Positions 1-9,919 of a DNA stretch of 64,000 bases are shown one piece after another. The position numbers and the translations under genes were made by a program. The notes under the pieces are model-generated. The model did no database searches, had not been told where the DNA came from, and worked only from the letters and a program-made list of their open reading frames with translations. Position 1 is the first letter of the stretch, and the number at the start of each line of letters is the position of its first letter. This stretch comes from Diatrype stigma (taxonomy: Eukaryota > Ascomycota > Sordariomycetes > Xylariales > Diatrypaceae). The stretch is taken from positions 185,725 to 249,724 of the forward strand of contig JAKJXP020000067.1 of the NCBI GenBank assembly GCA_022225965.2. The letters are read 5' to 3'.

Positions 1-2
1 TA

Positions 3-1541
3 ATGGAACAGAGCCGACTCATCGGAAGACGCAAGTACGAATCTGTGCAAGCGTGGACTTACTCGGTTCTGAACTACCATGAAACCGAGAGGGTGCTTGC
101 GGAGTGGCAGGCGCTTGCCGATCGTGTACGAGCTGCACGAGATGCTCTGCCAGAGGAACGAAAAGATGCTTTCTGGCACCACCTGGAATACCCAATACTG
201 TCAGGGTATTACTATTATGAGGCTATGCTCGGATTGGGAATAAATCAGCACTACGGCCTGGAAAGGAGGAACTCGGCCAATGTAGTGGCACAAAGGGCAA
301 TACAAGCCTTCGAAGAGGAATTCGACCTCATAGAACAGTACAATTCAATGCTCGGCGGCAAATGGGCCGGAATCTTATCACAGCCTCATTACGACCAGTA
401 CGACCAGAGTGCTGCAGACAACTGGAAAGAGCCAACCAGAGATGTACTCACAGGACTTTGGTACGTCCAGCTGCGACAGAACTCGACATATGCCTTCGGA
501 AACCTGGGTATTTCCGCCCCCAACACCAAGAACGCCTGGTTGCAGGGGCGGAGTTTGCCATCGGCCGATGCTTCGGCCCCGACCGTAGGAGGATTCGCCC
601 CTGTATTGCCAATAATAGATCCCTACGGGGACGGTTTGTGGCACGTGGACTTGTTTCACCGGGGCGATTATCGCATCCCCATCGAGTGGGAGCTCGACAT
701 CCCCTTCGACTGGATCAAGATCAGCCCTTCGTCGGGTGAGGTCTCGGGGACCGTCCCTGACCAGCGGCTCAATATCACCATCGACTGGGATTCCGTGCCC
801 GCGGACTTCAACGCGGAGGTCGACGTGACGGTCAACTTCAACACGCTGCCCAATTTCGACCTGGTCCACCTCCCGATCGTGAACTACCGCGCGCCCGCCG
901 ACTTCGTCGGCTTCCCTGAGACCGCTGGCATGATCTCTATCGAGAGCCCGCACTACCAGCGGGTCTCCACGGATAGCAACGTGACCTTCGCTCACGTCCC
1001 TTACCTCGGCACGCGCAGCGACTCGGGCTCGCTCGCGCTGCGGCCCTACAGCGGGGCCCGCGCCGACCTCGACGCCGCCCACAGCGCCTGGGTCGAGTAC
1101 GACATCTACCTGTACGACGACACGCCCGGCTCGCTGCAGGCGACACTGTACATCAACGGCGCGCTCGATACCGACCCCACCTTGCTCATGCAGTACTCCC
1201 TGACGCTGGACAACGCGGATAGTCCCAACTGGACCCGCCTGCTCGGCGATCCGGACCAGCCGGGCGATACTCCGCCGGGCTGGCAGACCTCGGTCGCCGA
1301 CCACGTGTGGATCGCGAACGTTGACCTCGGAAGCGCCGCGAAGGGCGTGCATACCCTGCGCTTCATGGCGAACTCACCCGAGGTCTACCTCGAGAAAATC
1401 ACCCTCAACACAAGGGGCGGGCTGCTGGGGAGCTATCTGGGCCCGCCGGAGACGACGCGGCTTGAGGGGTCGGGCGGACAGTACGGATCGGAGAATTCCA
1501 TTGCTACGCGCCACGGGGATGCTGGACAGCAGGGCTTATAG
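3..1541 (+). CDS. GH115 xylan alpha-1,2-glucuronidase, C-terminal half (cut by window edge)
   Basis: Family knowledge: GH115 enzymes remove (4-O-methyl)glucuronic acid from xylan and are usually secreted. The 512 visible residues match the C-terminal half. A helical part (about 1-165, with WHHLEYPILSGYYYYEAML near 58-76) follows the catalytic barrel. Beta-rich modules come next (about 185-480), with the IDPYGDGLWHVDLFHRGD region and a C-terminal sandwich typical of GH115. Full-length members are about 950-1,000 residues, so roughly half the protein, with signal peptide and most of the catalytic barrel, lies left of the window; the ATG at base 3 is probably internal. No intron is seen in this part. 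It ends convergently 312 bases from the aldoxime dehydratase gene. The family call rests on recognition of the overall pattern, not on a catalytic residue. Confidence 0.8.
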   Translation: MEQSRLIGRRKYESVQAWTYSVLNYHETERVLAEWQALADRVRAARDALPEERKDAFWHHLEYPILSGYYYYEAMLGLGINQHYGLERRNSANVVAQRAIQAFEEEFDLIEQYNSMLGGKWAGILSQPHYDQYDQSAADNWKEPTRDVLTGLWYVQLRQNSTYAFGNLGISAPNTKNAWLQGRSLPSADASAPTVGGFAPVLPIIDPYGDGLWHVDLFHRGDYRIPIEWELDIPFDWIKISPSSGEVSGTVPDQRLNITIDWDSVPADFNAEVDVTVNFNTLPNFDLVHLPIVNYRAPADFVGFPETAGMISIESPHYQRVSTDSNVTFAHVPYLGTRSDSGSLALRPYSGARADLDAAHSAWVEYDIYLYDDTPGSLQATLYINGALDTDPTLLMQYSLTLDNADSPNWTRLLGDPDQPGDTPPGWQTSVADHVWIANVDLGSAAKGVHTLRFMANSPEVYLEKITLNTRGGLLGSYLGPPETTRLEGSGGQYGSENSIATRHGDAGQQGL

Positions 1542-1853
1542 GGCGGGCTGATATGGCTTTCGGTTTCTGGTATAAGTAGTTCTCCATGAAAATGTGTCAT
1601 GCTGGTAGTCAGTCCGACTAATGTTCGCATAGCCTTGTTGAGGCAAGCATTGATAGGCGGTTAGGTAGAGGTACGTAGAGATATATTTTACCGCGTTTTG
1701 CATGTTGCAGTTGGTTGGATAAGTTTGATTGTATTGGACTTCTTGAAAATCAGGAGGACATGGGCAGGGTTCATTCCTGTAAGTAACTAGTAACCACCTG
1801 AGCCAAAGCAACCCAATAATTTCAACTGTCGTGTCGTACCTTACTTAACCTAC
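1542..1853. other. Convergent intergenic spacer
   Basis: This spacer lies between two convergent genes and should hold both 3' untranslated regions. I see no coding signal, repeat or RNA gene in it. Confidence 0.6.
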
Positions 1854-3035
1854 CTATGCCAACGAAGCCAACATCCCCGTACCCCCGTGACACCCGATAT
1901 ACTCGAACAGCTGCTGCTCCGGCTCCAGGACGAGCACCTCGTGGAACAGCCGCAAGCCGATGCTGTTGTCGAGGCTGCGCGCGTACCGGAAGAAGCCCCG
2001 GAAGATATCCAAATGCGTCTGGTGCTCCCGGGACCAGGCCTCCAGCGACGCGAGCTCGTCGAAGTACGCCAGGCCGAACGTGCGATCCGTGCTGTCATTG
2101 TTCTGGTCGTCCTCGCCGACCACGTCCATGAACCGGCAGCTGTAGCACCCCACCTCGCCCCCGCGGTCCCGCAGGAAGCCCATCCCCCGCGCCAGCACCG
2201 GGTGCATCGTCTCGAGATACAGCGTCCGCTCCTCGGAGCGCGTGGCGCTCCAGTCCTGCCCCGATCGGATTATCGCGAGGTTCTTCTTCCCGGGGACGCG
2301 GACCCGGCTGCAGCGCTCCGCGCCGCCAACCTCTGTCCCGCCCCCTGTCCATTTCTCACCCGCCAGCGCATCGGTCTGCGCGATCGGCAGCCGGTCCCGC
2401 ATGCTGCCCCAGTACCCGTGCTCCCGGACCGGCCCGCTGATGCTGCCTACCCCCAGGTGCCCCGCGCCCTCGGGCACCTGGTCGTCCGTGAAGATCGTCT
2501 CGAGGCGGTCCATTGACGGGAAGAAGACCTCGCGGAACCAGCCTCGCCGCGTTTCCCCGTTGGTATCCCCGTCCCCACCACCACCCCCTTTTCTCCCCTG
2601 TTCTTCCTCTGCTTCGTCTTGCGGGCGGTCCAGCGAGGCCCACCACACGTCAAAGCCGCTCGCGGCCGCCCACGCATCGTACGTGGCCCGGCTCGTCCAG
2701 TAGGCTAGGACGGCGACGTTGAAGAACCCGCGGCTGTCGGTGGCGGAGGCGAGCTCTGCGAACGACGGAGCTGCGGTTGGCGAGGAAGAAGAAGAGGATG
2801 TGTGCTTCGTGAAGGACATCAGCTTGGATATGCCGGCCCCCGTTTCGACGTCGGCTTCGGCGTCGGATTTGCTGGCGTACTGCACGCCTATGACGGCCAT
2901 GACGAGGTCCTTGGCGCTGGTGGGAAATCGCGCGCTGTACGAGGGATACGCGGGCTGTTGGAGGCCCGATGACGGCGCCCGAGCGGGTTGGGTGCGCTCC
3001 TGGCGGAGATGCGCGGGGATGGCGGATTCTAGCAT
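1854..3035 (-). CDS. Phenylacetaldoxime dehydratase-like haem enzyme
   Basis: Likely a haem-containing aldoxime dehydratase (Oxd family), which turns aldoximes into nitriles. Seen: an intronless 393-aa frame from the Met at 3035 (MLESAIPAHLRQERT). An open extension to 3128 has no family resemblance, so I prefer the inner start. Family landmarks are the AVIGVQYAS stretch, the GYWGSMRDRLP stretch with the Ser assigned to substrate binding, the EHQTHLDIF stretch with the likely haem-ligand His, and a later FHEV His that fits the catalytic His. A low-complexity insert rich in Glu and Gly lies in the middle. The gene is divergent from a Zn2Cys6 factor 1.3 kb away, so local regulation is possible but unproven. 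The haem and catalytic assignments are from family knowledge. Confidence 0.82.
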   Translation of the reverse strand: MLESAIPAHLRQERTQPARAPSSGLQQPAYPSYSARFPTSAKDLVMAVIGVQYASKSDAEADVETGAGISKLMSFTKHTSSSSSSPTAAPSFAELASATDSRGFFNVAVLAYWTSRATYDAWAAASGFDVWWASLDRPQDEAEEEQGRKGGGGGDGDTNGETRRGWFREVFFPSMDRLETIFTDDQVPEGAGHLGVGSISGPVREHGYWGSMRDRLPIAQTDALAGEKWTGGGTEVGGAERCSRVRVPGKKNLAIIRSGQDWSATRSEERTLYLETMHPVLARGMGFLRDRGGEVGCYSCRFMDVVGEDDQNNDSTDRTFGLAYFDELASLEAWSREHQTHLDIFRGFFRYARSLDNSIGLRLFHEVLVLEPEQQLFEYIGCHGGTGMLASLA

Positions 3036-4309
3036 GGCTGTGGCGGTGTTATATATACCCCTAACTGGATTATTCCCATAGGGTACAGTTGAGGGCGGGC
3101 GCTGTTCCTTGACCAATAGACCTCGCAAGGACTTTTCAACTTGTTGGACTTTACGAGACTTGCGTTCGTGCCTGTATGATGCTTTGCTATGTTCACCTTT
3201 GGCTTGAACCCCGCACGGCTTTCATCTGTTCTTTGCGCACATGAACAGAGCTTCATATCGATGTATTCTGAGTGGTTGCGATTGCGCGCCTTGTGGCGTC
3301 AATGAACGCAACCCTACCTGGTTGATGTCTAATCTCTTCAGAACCTTCACTCACTTATTGTCTTCACCATACAACAGGCCAATAGGCCTGGGAAATGCCA
3401 TCGTTTGTCACTGACTGCGTTCAATATCATCGTGTTCGTCAACTCGACTCTGGTCAATGCCGTCCCCTTCTTCAGCTTACCAAACTTGCCTGGTTTCTCA
3501 AACCCCCTTTTCTCAACCATAGGAGTTGTCTGGCGTGAAAAGAGGTATACCTAGATGTTCTATCAAATTGATCGTGGTTTTTTGTAGTAAGTGGTAGCTC
3601 CTACCTGGTCACACTCAAGGGGGGGAGAGCTCGCATACTTGATGTATCCATCTCCCCGGTTCTGGTATCTCAAGTACCTCCCCGGCGCCGGGACTTCAAG
3701 ATTGGACATGATAAGGTGTAGTACTCCGCGTTTCCAGCTTTCATATACTAAGGAGAACAGGGTAGATTAACAAACAGTTAATCTTTCGCAAAGCCTACGA
3801 AATGTCTACTCGACCCTTCAGGATAAAATTTAGCTGAAGCAAATCGTTCGCGATTCGTTCGGGTGCCTGGGTCTTGCCAGCAGTGCCAAGATAAGCTCAG
3901 CGACGAGTGTGACCCACCAAATAAGCTGAACGTAGCTGCGCCATAGGGCTGTGTATGCAGGGAATCACAGGCTGCCCACGATCGAGAAGCACTGACGGTA
4001 TGACGTCTGTCAGAACTTCTCTAGAGCCAAGCGGATAACAACAGATCCTTACTATATCAGGAAGTCTTTTGGCCAAGACCAGTGTGGCCGGGAAGCTTAC
4101 TTTCGGGGTTCATCCCCTACCAGCCTACTTACCATCTCCTATGTAGAGAGATGGATAGTATGCAATGATATAAAAGTGCGCCTGGCGAAAGAGAACCCAT
4201 CACTTCCTAAGTTGTCACGGCGTGTTTCATAGCATTGGCCCGATTAATTGTTTAAGGGTAAAAATTAGTGACGCTACCTATCGTAAGTTCATTCCAGTGA
4301 AAACGAAAG
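3036..4309. promoter_or_regulatory. Divergent intergenic region between oxd-like gene and Zn2Cys6 factor
   Basis: This 1.27-kb stretch separates two divergent genes and must hold both promoters. A TATA-like run lies at 3048-3057, only about 15-25 bases before the dehydratase start codon, which is close for a TATA box. CGG/CCG motifs occur, but none forms a clear spaced pair of the kind bound by Zn2Cys6 dimers. No convincing gene is seen. Confidence 0.4.
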
Positions 4310-6035
4310 ATGGAACTGCAAGTCTCGGCTCCGAGTGGGGGTTCGGTTCCCGGTCAGAATCAGCATTGCTGGGAGTGCCGGCGACGGCGGTTAGTCTGCG
4401 ACTCCACCCGGCCGGTTTGCACAAGGTGCCAGACAGCTAAGATAGTCTGCCCGGGATACGACGAGAAGCAGCCCCTCCGATGGCTGAAGCCTGGAAAAGT
4501 GACGTGTCGCGCACGGAAGCCCCCATGTGCTGGGCGCAAAGATGCAGAGAAGACCGAAATAGAGAAGAGATCGGACAGCGTACGAAAGTACGGCGAACTG
4601 GACAAGGAACAAGTGAAAATGATCACCAGTTTCGAGATGACAACGGACACTTGCATTATAATTCAAGCCGCCTATTACTGCAAGCTATCCATCATCCAAT
4701 GCCTAAGGTGGGGTATTAGTTAACAGAGATATCTAGACCTCAACTACGTGTATGAAAGCGTATCTCCTCTCCATGGGATTGCACAAAAATACGAGGCAGA
4801 GCCATTTCCGATGTCACTCATCCATTACTTCCCCGACTCTCAGCGCCATGCCTTTGTCAGCATAGCCATGGCACATCGCCTGTATCGGCTGCCAGACGGG
4901 ACCTCACAAGCGTTCGTGCAGAATGCGCGGTCAAGAACCTACCAGTACAGGGGCATGGCAATCCGAGCGCTGAATGAGGAGATCAGTGCCAAGACAAGTG
5001 GTGCTACAACTGGCCTCATAGCCAGCACCATCACTCTCCTTGCCGCCGATGTACGTCTTTTCATTCCCAAGAGTACCCATTGTCGTGAGAGATCACTATC
5101 ATGAGAGGTATATTACATACTAATGTAATGCTGTATCGCCTTATAGCTCCAACTTTCTAGTGCAGCAGATTGGCGCTTCCACTTCGACGGGGCCGTGGCC
5201 ATGATGAAGCTTTATGGAGGCATGGGAACCGTATATCGCACAGTCCCGTATATGAAATTGGTGCTCGTCGCTCTTATAATGTAAGTGTCGCTGGAGACTT
5301 TACGGACGAGGGTCGAAAGCTAGACGGAAACTCACTACAGGTCACAGAATGGAAGGCTTTGGCAATACAACCAGCCCGCGGTGGAATCAGTCCAGCGCAG
5401 TTACCGAGTTGGGTCTATCCGATCTGGTGTGGGATATATACGGAGATGGCGTCCTACCCCTATACCTTGGGACTCTGTGCCCCCGACCATTATTGATGAA
5501 CGTGCTTACCATAAACTACCTGAGGCAAGTGGACGCCGACCGCACCACCGCGACCGACCCTGTCAGCCTATTAGAAGATATCGACAGCTTCTCCCCGGCC
5601 GAGTGGGTCGAGGGCAAAGCAACACCGGACACCAGGCCCCAGTGGCTTCTGCTAGGCTGCCTCTACCAATCCGCCGTGGCGCTGTACTGCACCATGTCGC
5701 TGCAGAGCGTCGGGCTCCTAGACCCGAAGGCGACCCCGCGGACCGCAGCCCTCGATCGAGCGCATTACGAGCGCCTGTTGCAGCTGCTAAAACAGGTCTT
5801 CGCCTTCCCGCACCTCCGGCATTGCGCGATGTGGCCGCTCGTTGTTGCCGGTATACGGGCAGCCCGCGGCAGCCGGGAGGACCGCCGCTACGTTGTGGAG
5901 GAGTTGAAGAAGGGCGCGAGGTACGGGGGCTCGGCGCTGCCGTTGCAGGCAAAGGGGCTGCTGGAGCGGTTCTGGGCGTCGGGGAGCATGGATTGGGAGG
6001 ATTGCTTCGATAGGCCGTACGTCTTTGCTGCTTGA
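4310..6035 (+). CDS. Zn2Cys6 fungal transcription factor, multi-exon
   Basis: Probable nuclear DNA-binding regulator. The first exon encodes a Zn2Cys6 cluster with Cys20, 23, 30, 37, 40 and 47 (CxxCx6Cx5CxxCx6C). The rest resembles the Fungal_trans_2 middle region, with FPDSQRHAFVSIAMAHRLYR and FGNTTSP as landmarks. Supported introns are 5051-5146 (GTACGT...TATAG with a CTAAT branch site, phase 0) and 5281-5347 (GTAAGT...ACAG, giving ALI-IMEGFGN). Exon 5348-6035 ends at FAA. One join is unresolved: the first exon and the next coding block (from about 4724) are in the same frame but separated by a TAA at 4721, with no good GT-AG pair. Either a noncanonical intron removes it or the gene carries a nonsense change. 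The partner gene and target are unknown. Confidence 0.75.
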
Positions 6036-7114
6036 AGGTAGATAGTTAGATGGGGTGCCTTTGAGGGTGGCCTCTAAGAGATCGGCTCTTGAGAGCAATG
6101 GGATGGACAGCTTTCGCCCCTGAGGCAGTATATTACTCTGTCGGCTACTGGGCCTATATCAAGATTCACCGAGGTAATGTTTGTTTTGTCCTTTTTTCAA
6201 TGGATATATAATTACTGGAAGCAAGCCCTATCGATCAACTCACCCATAGAACACACCTAGAGAAGAAGATGAGGGCTTTAGTTGTAAGTCCGTGAAGAGG
6301 TGTGTTCTTCCACCGCTACGATCCGGGCTCACCCCCTTTTCATACAACATGTTATCTCAGAAGGACCTCACACATGAAAGTATGGTGGCCAATCAGAGGG
6401 CGTAGATATATGAGAGAACACGAGGAAGTAAGATAACTTGGGACGGAAAAACTCCTGGAACAGGTAATAAGGCTTTACTCCTGACCAATCCTCTGATATG
6501 CCGGTGTGGAGAAGGAGATACAAAAGCGATTGAACTCTGGAGGGCGCGAACGGTTTTGATTTCGATGGCCTCAGTCAGATCAGTATCAGACCAATGTAAT
6601 AGCAATACGTCTTGGAACCCAAACCCCGAAGTTAATTCGTGCGCCTTAATCGAATAACCTCAAGCTTCTCGGTCCACATTTACATCTCGCTTTGTTTGCA
6701 TTGGCTGATGATAATTGTAACTGGACATGCTGTGTGATTGCGGCAGCTTCGGTGGGGAGCTCAAAGCTCTCTGGCTGTAGGCGTTTGAGGGCTATGCCGT
6801 GTAACCCTCCAAAGGCCGGCCACCTGTCGTTGGTCATGCCGACAGTAGTAGTATCATCTATAGGAAGAAAGAAGCTGGAGGTGTATTTATCATGGTTAAA
6901 AGTGGTGGGCCTGCGGCTTTAGGCCATCCCACCACTGGCAACTGGCAGCCTAAGGCTGCAACAATGCGAAACCTAGGCCGTTTGTCTTGATCGAGTGAGA
7001 ACTTGAGTAGCATGATTTTGAGCTTGAGATAGAGCATAAGTTGGAATTTGAACTATTACCTTCCCCAAATCTTATGATGTGCGATCTATGAAGCATGGTT
7101 TTGCGTAGCACAAC
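6036..7114. other. Intergenic region, no gene seen
   Basis: About 1.1 kb between two + strand genes. Open frames here are short and lack family resemblance. Its right end should hold the promoter of the RBR ligase gene. Confidence 0.5.
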
Positions 7115-9696
7115 ATGAATGCAACTGCGCCCATCTTCAGTCCGAGCGGGAGGCCAAACCAGCACCACTCCAAACCAATATCACTTGGGCACCGAGGATC
7201 TGGCAGGCCTTCAGTTCCCAAGAGTTTCGAGGATTCACGGTCTCAAGTGGCTTGCCGATTCTTCCAGCGTGGCCTCTGTCAAAAAGGGGCTGCCTGCCCA
7301 TTCTCACACGCGAAGAGCCCCGTAGAAAAGGATTCAACAGAAAGCAAACAGAGAGTAAGATAGCTCGGAGACGTATAGCAGCTCTGTTCTCGCTGATGAT
7401 CGCCGCTTAGGACTATGAGAAACCAACAGATGAGAAAGTGAGGCGTACACTTGGTGGCGCCGTGGCACACTTCGAAGCCGGTGCAAGTATTACGAATGTA
7501 TTGTTCGCGTCCGACCTATCTGTTAGCCACATCAGTGGGCTTCCACTTGACAGTAACCAGGAATCTGTTCTCGCCCTCCTCCGCTCTCATGATCTAGACA
7601 CATCTAAAGTGAGCGATGTTCGAGTCATCCGTGGAGATAAACTATCAAATGCCACGGTACAAGCGGAAGACCCAGATTTCGCGAAGGCTGTCTCCGTCAA
7701 GCTTCGTCCGCAAACCACCTCAACCACCCAAGCAGGTCCCCGGATCCAGGCTGTCTCTGCTCCCGTAGATTTATCCACGGCGTCCGACTCGAGCGCCCTC
7801 CGCGTGGACTGCAGGAAAGTGCACTGCTCCTGGCATAAGCCTGCGAGGACGGTATGGCTCAACTTCGGCAACGGCGACATTGCGGACCGTGTGGGTAAGA
7901 AGTTCAAGGATGGACAATACAAGATCCTGGACCAGACGGTACAGCCGAATGATCCAACCCGAGGAGCCGGACGTCACAATCCGAAGGCGTGGACGCTCTG
8001 CTTGACGGAAGTCCCGGCTGCTGCGACGAAAAAGGATGTGGAGGGTTCCATCCATTCACGGTCCGACAAGCCGCGCGATGTTCAGCTCGGAAAGCCTACT
8101 TACGACGGCGACGCCGATACTTGTTCAGCCGTAGTCCAGTCGCTCTTCACGGCTGTGGGCCCGCTCGAGTGGTGGGAACTTACCCCGGACACCACTGGCA
8201 AGCGGATGAAGGCGAGCGCGCGGTACTTGAACGAGGAGGATGCGAAGGAGAGCGCAAGGACGCTGAACAACTCGACGATCCCCTTCCATAGGGCCGCAAG
8301 GCTGACAGTCCAGTTGGTCTATTCCGCCAAGTTCAAAGTGTCGTCGGTCATCTTCGAGGCCGTCCAGTCCCAGCTCAAGTCCAACCTACCGAGCTGGAAG
8401 AAGATGCACCTACATTACGTTGCCTATCCGCAATCGGATCCGCCGAAGTGGTATCGTGTGCTCAGGATCGAAGGAGAGATGCCCAAGGACGTCGCTGCGG
8501 CAAAGGATACCATCGCAAACACCCTCGCTGGCGTTGTTGCCAGAGATGGCCCTTCGGCACCGCTCTGGCACCCGTCGCTGCTCGGGAATGGGCCGCTTAA
8601 CGAGAGGCTCAGAGAACTGCAGAGGGAGACGGGTGTCCTGATCGTTAGAGACAAGGTCAAGTCCCAGCTTCGACTGTACGGTCCGCCGCAGAAATGCGAG
8701 CAGGTCCAGCCTTCTATCGCGGCACTTTTAAGAGCCGAAGGGCTCCAGGAGTACCCCATCGACCTCAGCACGGAACAGTTCCATTGGGCTTGCCAAGGGG
8801 GCTTCAAGAAGATTAGCGCTGAGCTCGACGCTAGTAATGCCAATGCCAATGTCAGATTCGACATCATCCCGACACCGAAACGAATCATCATCACCGGCAC
8901 GGCAGCTGATTACAGCATTGCGCGTGACATCATCAATGGTATCAAAGAAATTCCATCGGAAGTAGTCGTCCTCAAGAAGGGCAAGGATACGAAGAGCGCA
9001 CCACCACCGCCGCCACAGCAGGACTGCTCTGTATGCTGGACCGAAGCCGAGGACCCGATCCGCACCAAGTGCAACCACATCTACTGTCTCGACTGCTTCG
9101 AGAACCTGTGCCTATCGGCGGCGACGCAGGACTCGGCCGTGCAGATTCGATGCGTCGGAGGAGGCGGGGGAGGAGGAGATTCCGGAAGCTGCGCCACGGT
9201 CCTCGGCCTCCCCGAACTACAGGAGTACCTCTCGTCGAGCGCCTTCGAGGAGCTGCTCGAGCAGTCCTTCGCGTCGTACGTGCGGCTCCATCCGCAACTG
9301 ATACGGCACTGCCCCTCCCCGCAATGCGAGTACGTGTACCGGGTCAACAGCGGAGGCGGCGCCCGGATGCACACCTGCCGCAGCTGCCTGGTGCCGGTCT
9401 GCACGGGCTGCCAGGCGCAGCACGAGGGCGTCAGCTGCGCGGATCACCAGGAGGTGGCCTCGGGCCGGGCCAGGGCCAACGAGGACCTCAAGAGGGAGAT
9501 GGGCATCAAGGACTGCCCGGTGTGCAAGACGCCGCTGGAGAAGACCGAGGGGTGCGACCACATGACCTGTCGGTGCGGCGCGCACATCTGCTGGGTCTGT
9601 CTGAAGACGTTCGAGGCGGCGGGCGCTTGCTACACGCACATGACGCGGGAGCATGGCGGGATTGGGCTGGGGCACTATCAGGAGATGTTTGGATAG
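7115..9696 (+). CDS. CCCH zinc-finger / RBR-type E3 ubiquitin ligase
   Basis: Predicted RING-between-RING ubiquitin ligase of 841 aa, in two exons: 7115-7354 and 7411-9696. The intron 7355-7410 (GTAAGA...TTAG, phase 0) joins the frames exactly. Exon 1 carries a CCCH finger (Cys47, Cys55, Cys61, His65; Cx7Cx5CxH type). The middle has RNA-binding-like regions but no sure domain. RING1 starts at Cys619 (CSVCW), after a proline run; a glycine run lies between its cysteines. An IBR follows (HCPSPQCEYVYR to CADH), then RING2 (CPVCKTPLEKTEGCDHMTC). The Cys of GCDHM, about residue 795, is the expected thioester-forming residue by analogy with parkin and HHARI. The CCCH finger suggests an RNA or nucleic-acid partner. 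Targets are unknown. Confidence 0.88.
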
Positions 9697-9919
9697 TAGG
9701 GGGTTTGGGCGGCGAGCCAGACGCGAATTTGCTACCGCCGTCGTTTGCCTTTGTAGGTGTCAACTAGGTGTTAGTTAGACCAGGTGCCACAGCAATAATG
9801 TCAACATGCGATTGGATACGCAGTAACAGATACTACGATGCCCCTTTTCCAGGATTTATACTTATTTCATAGGCGTTAGCCATGTATTTACGTGCGATGA
9901 TATAATACTAGTCTAGCCT

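Noticed and set aside
378..1352. Long minus-strand frame opposite the GH115 gene.
   Set aside because: Arg/Val-rich shadow of a GC-rich coding strand with no recognisable features; the + strand frame fits GH115.
9033..9767. Long overlapping + frame inside the RBR ligase exon.
   Set aside because: Arg/Gly/Pro-rich composition typical of an out-of-frame reading; the zinc-binding pattern is in the other frame.
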